NCBI GenBank assembly: GCA_907165065.1
Contig: OU015528.1
Span: 25,626,015 to 25,690,014 of the forward strand
DNA: 64,000 nt
Direction of reading: 5' to 3'
DNA from: Caprimulgus europaeus
Lineage: Eukaryota; Chordata; Aves; Caprimulgiformes; Caprimulgidae
Positions within the stretch are counted from its first letter, which is position 1; each line of letters begins with the position of its first letter. The position numbers and the translations under genes were made by a program. The notes beneath the pieces are model-generated. The model saw only the letters and a program-made list of their open reading frames with translations, made no database searches and was not told the origin of the DNA. Shown piece after piece: positions 60,301 to 64,000 of the stretch.

Positions 60301-63300
60301 GACTGCAACATAGAGCAATGTTTTAATTCTGTTTTAAGACTGTTAATTACCTGAACATTTCATTTGGCTCTGGTATGTACCTTCGAGCATATTGGCTGCA
60401 GAGTGTTCACTTGATGGTTTCACTATATGGGGTTGTCAATTTTATGTGATGAATAGCTCAGTAATTATGGAGACATTTCATACATTGTAACTCTACAGTG
60501 AACTGTGAATTCCAGTCATTCCTAAAAAAAAAAAAAATCTAATTCGGGTTTTTTAGGAATCACTAAACTGTATTTTTAAATAGCATATTTGTAACTATGA
60601 GTCTTGAGATAATTTTCTGAGAACCTGCAAGTAAATTTGACAATTAGTTTTAATCAAAATTAACTAAAACCTGTATTCTCACAGGAAATTAATATCTGTG
60701 TCAATATTCTTTTGTTTCCATTTTTGTTCTGAATGATTATGGTAATGTAACCAATAAATTTGAATATGTCACCACTGTAAATATTGATGTTATGTATAAA
60801 TATTTTAATACTTCAGTTTGTAAATTTTTGAATGTCAGTTTGTAGCAACTAAAAATTTCATTTATTATTTTATAGGCTACCAAAAGGCAATGTAAACAAT
60901 ACCTAAGGCTACTGTGATATTAATTAAAAAAAGGCTATTGTTATTTTGTCATTGCTATTTTGTATGTAACAGTTTTTGGCTTCCTAAATAGATAAAATTA
61001 TAATCAGCTTAAAATAGAGTAAATACCAAGCTTTAAATATTCCAACCATTTTTATGTTGTTATTGCTTAGTGACACTCATGTAAAGAAGTAATGACTGTC
61101 AGATACCAGAGAGTACCTGTGTTCCCCTAAACTTTATTGAATGATGTGTAAACATGGTGCTGAATATGTGGCAGTGGGGAGGGAAGAGCATTTTGGGTAG
61201 CGTTTCATTTTTTGATAGTTTTGCGGCATTTTTGGGGTTCAGTTGCGGATAATGAAGTTCCTCATTTTAGCGTGGCCATTCTGCTTTCTTGGAACTCTTT
61301 TCATACAATTTATTAATCCTAAAGATTTTTGTTCTGATTTTTGCTATCATAACGATGCAAAAAAATAATTTATGAAAAGATATAGTGCCATATTTTCAAA
61401 TTGCATACTGAGATTATTTGTTCATTTGGAATAGAATTGAATATATTGTTTCTAAATGGGTAAGATTTAGGGTGGAAGAAATAAAGCATTTTCAGCACAG
61501 GTTTGAATACCTATTTCATGGCTCTTTGAGTTATTTTGAATATCGAAATATATTAATAGATCAAGGGAATGAACGGTATCTGATATTATTTCATCTATTG
61601 ATTGCCAGAGAGGCAATATATTAATTTTGAGAAAAGTAAGAGAGTAATCATATATGTATTAGTAGACAAGCTATTAAAGAATTTAAAATTTGTTGTCTCC
61701 TACTTAAAAAGGAAAAATAGACACCTTAACAATATCTTGGTTTTATTAAATAGTAGTAGGTTAGGACAGGATTTCTAAAATTCTTGTTGTGATCTGTTAT
61801 TCAATATAATACTTTATATAAGGAGCCGTAGAAGAAGAGGAAGGTGACAAATAATAGCTTTTAAGTGTCACCCTGCAAAGGGCTATTTTTTTCCTGCTTT
61901 TGAGTGTCTAGTTTATTTTTTTGTTAAGGTGAACAGAAATTCCAACCTCTTTGCAGTTTAATGGGGGGGCGGGTTAATATTTTTTTTTTTTTTTTTTTTT
62001 CCCATATTTTAATGGAAGTACCTGATTGCACTGTTTAATTTGGAAGAACTCTGAGTCCTTGGCTGGAAAAAAGAAAACACTTTCAGGAGAATTGGGAAGA
62101 ACACACTGACCCCACAACTACTGTCTGAGCAGTGCAAATTTCAATGGTCCTTTAAAAGCAAGTTTCCTTAAAATATTTGCCAGAGTAATATATCTCCTTT
62201 CAGCTGTCTCTGGAGTTTCGTTTAGCTCACAGACATGCACAGAGTCTCACCAGATAATCCCTGAAAGACAGTACTTGTATTTGTTATCTTTCTGGGCACA
62301 GCGTTTTGTCTCCTATGAACCTATTTGATACGGGTTTCTGGTCCTTGTATGAGTGATACACCAACTAATGCACTTAGATGTTCGGGTGGAGGACTGTAAG
62401 CGTGCTAGTTTTGTTGATGTACTATATTGTAGTGATAGTTGGTTGGTTGCTGGGTTTTTTTGGGGGGGGTTTCTTTTTTTTTTCGTAATGCAATAGGTTG
62501 TTAGTTTTAGAATACTCAATATTTTTAATTTTGAGTAAGTTTTATATTCTGTTTTGGGATTCTGGTAGCTGTTCAGACAAGAGCATTCTCTGTCAACACG
62601 TTCGGACAGATGGTTGTCCTGTACAATATGTCCAAGGATATTCTTTTCTCAGGGACTCAATTTCAGCTTTGACTGTTGAGAGTTGGGGATTAAGTTCATT
62701 TTCCCTCTCTGATTCAGACACTGATGTGGCCCCTGGAGAGTAGTCTTCTGGTTATCACTAGAGGCAGTAAATGAAAACTGTAAGATGCAGGAAGTAGGTC
62801 ATGTTTTATGTTCTGGTTTTAGGTTTATCGCTAAATGGAGTAACAGAAAAGACAGTGCATATTGAAACCTCGGGGCATAATTTGGTGATGCTGATACTGT
62901 CATGAGGTGGAGTTTGACAGGGCACTGATTAAATATTTGCATGATTTGATTTCATGAGAAAAGAGGTGTTGATGTTTCAACTTGAATTTGTGTACGATTT
63001 CTAGTCAAAAAGAAGTGGGGTTTGCCCTTGACTTTTATTTCTGTGTAGATCTGGAATTGATATTTTTATATGTCTCTAAAGAATTTGCTTTTTAAAATAG
63101 ATCATATTATTAATGACTTGGTAAATTCTAGGAAGAATGCATTAGAAATCACTTAAAACCCCATCACTTATGACATCATTTAATCAAAAACATCCTTTGC
63201 TTCTCAGTTAGATATCTCTTACAACAAACAAAAAATCCCTCCCGGAATGCTTACATATTTTTTTGTTGGTACACACAAATTTGAGTGAGTCATGTGAACG

Positions 63301-64000
63301 ACTGAGCATCTACAAGTCCCGAGGCACAAAACATCTCCTATTGAATCAAGATGGATGCATAGTGTTGTTATTAAAATATTTTACTTCAACTTTTACATTT
63401 TTTTTAAGTATTTGCATGGAAGATTTGGAAATTTAATCAACCTGTGCTTTTTAATAAAAAAGAAGGCAAAAGTTTCAACGTTATTTCAGCTCCTTAAAAA
63501 TATATTTCTGTTCTATTGAGCACTGAGAAATTAAATTCCGTTTACAGACATTGTGGGTTCCTGTGGGATTTAGCAAGAAGTACCATAAAATTATCAAATA
63601 AAACATTCATAAAAATTAGTTGACTGAAAAAATAATGAAGTATTCCAGTCTTTGTCATAGTGATAGTTTAATGTTTCACTTTCATTTGTTAACAGTGGTG
63701 TAAGCAAAAGACGAGCAGAAGAGCATTTGACAAACATGCTTTCACATACTAAATTTGTATGTGAACAAAATATACTAATCATACATATGTTCATTTTAGA
63801 GAAATGCGAATAAATAGTAGGAAAGATTTTAAATTTTCAGTCATTCTAGTTTTTATAATTGGGAACTTTTTTGATTTTATATTCTCCATCTGCTGATGCA
63901 GGTAGCTGTCATGTCAAATAAACAGATGTATTTGCACAAAAATATATGGTCACCTAGCAAAGAGAGAATTTACTAAACACACAGTGATAGCAACTAATTT
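51386..64000. other. intron-like or intergenic DNA, no gene seen
   Basis: More than 12 kb of AT-rich sequence with only short frames lacking recognisable domains, including a 117-codon minus frame at 52759-53112 and a 68-codon plus frame at 61418-61624. Simple repeats: GTTTGTTTGTTTG at about 54646-54662, an A run at about 60525-60537, a T run at about 61980-62000. A perfect 20-bp palindrome lies at 59112-59131. No RNA gene or transposon recognised. Confidence 0.55.
59112..59131. repeat. perfect 20-bp palindrome (9+2+9)
   Basis: ACTACTTCT, a TC spacer, then AGAAGTAGT. The arms are exact inverse complements. It is short and in AT-rich DNA, and its function is unknown. Confidence 0.9.

Overview
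The window looks like nuclear DNA of a bird. It holds several CR1 LINE fragments of avian type, a solo LTR of a family common in bird genomes, and the last exons of a vertebrate neuronal adhesion gene, in AT-rich, intron-heavy sequence. The species cannot be fixed from the sequence. No prokaryotic features are present.

Region 1 (1 to about 12.65 kb) is the 3' end of NRCAM (neuronal cell adhesion molecule, L1/neurofascin family) on the plus strand. Three coding pieces of the cytoplasmic tail can be read: an exon at 274-352, a 12-nt microexon at 9476-9487 that inserts the RSLE sorting signal, and the terminal exon at 10085-10322 with the FIGQY ankyrin site, the C-terminal SFV and the stop. A long AT-rich 3' UTR follows. 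It contains a roughly 200-nt (CTTTTTT)n tract, and its best distal poly(A) signal is at 12627.

Inside the last large NRCAM intron (353-10084) lies the most unusual feature. This is an intact open frame of more than 600 codons (2152-3991) whose C-terminal half resembles the Gag protein of DIRS-type tyrosine-recombinase retrotransposons, the same source as the LAP2-alpha terminal exon of mammalian TMPO. No reverse transcriptase or recombinase is recognisable beside it. A splice acceptor directly precedes it, in the right phase to follow the NRCAM exon at 274-352. It is therefore a candidate domesticated Gag-derived alternative terminal exon of NRCAM, or an independent Gag-derived gene.

Region 2 (12.65-45.6 kb) is intergenic, with no coding gene I can support. 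It contains a clean 1152-bp solo LTR (33889-35040) with a perfect 5-bp target duplication, three CR1 fragments (about 36.9-37.8, 39.66-39.9 and 40.65-42.16 kb), small tandem repeats, and a TATA-like site followed by a strong 66-nt inverted repeat near 43.3-43.4 kb.

Region 3 (45.6-47.1 kb) is a strong CpG island with CCAAT and CRE-like sites and candidate splice donors, so probably the promoter and first non-coding exon of another gene. No coding exon of that gene is recognisable in the remaining 17 kb, which is intron-like or intergenic DNA with two CR1 3'-end fragments (about 49.68-49.96 kb antisense, 51.19-51.38 kb sense).
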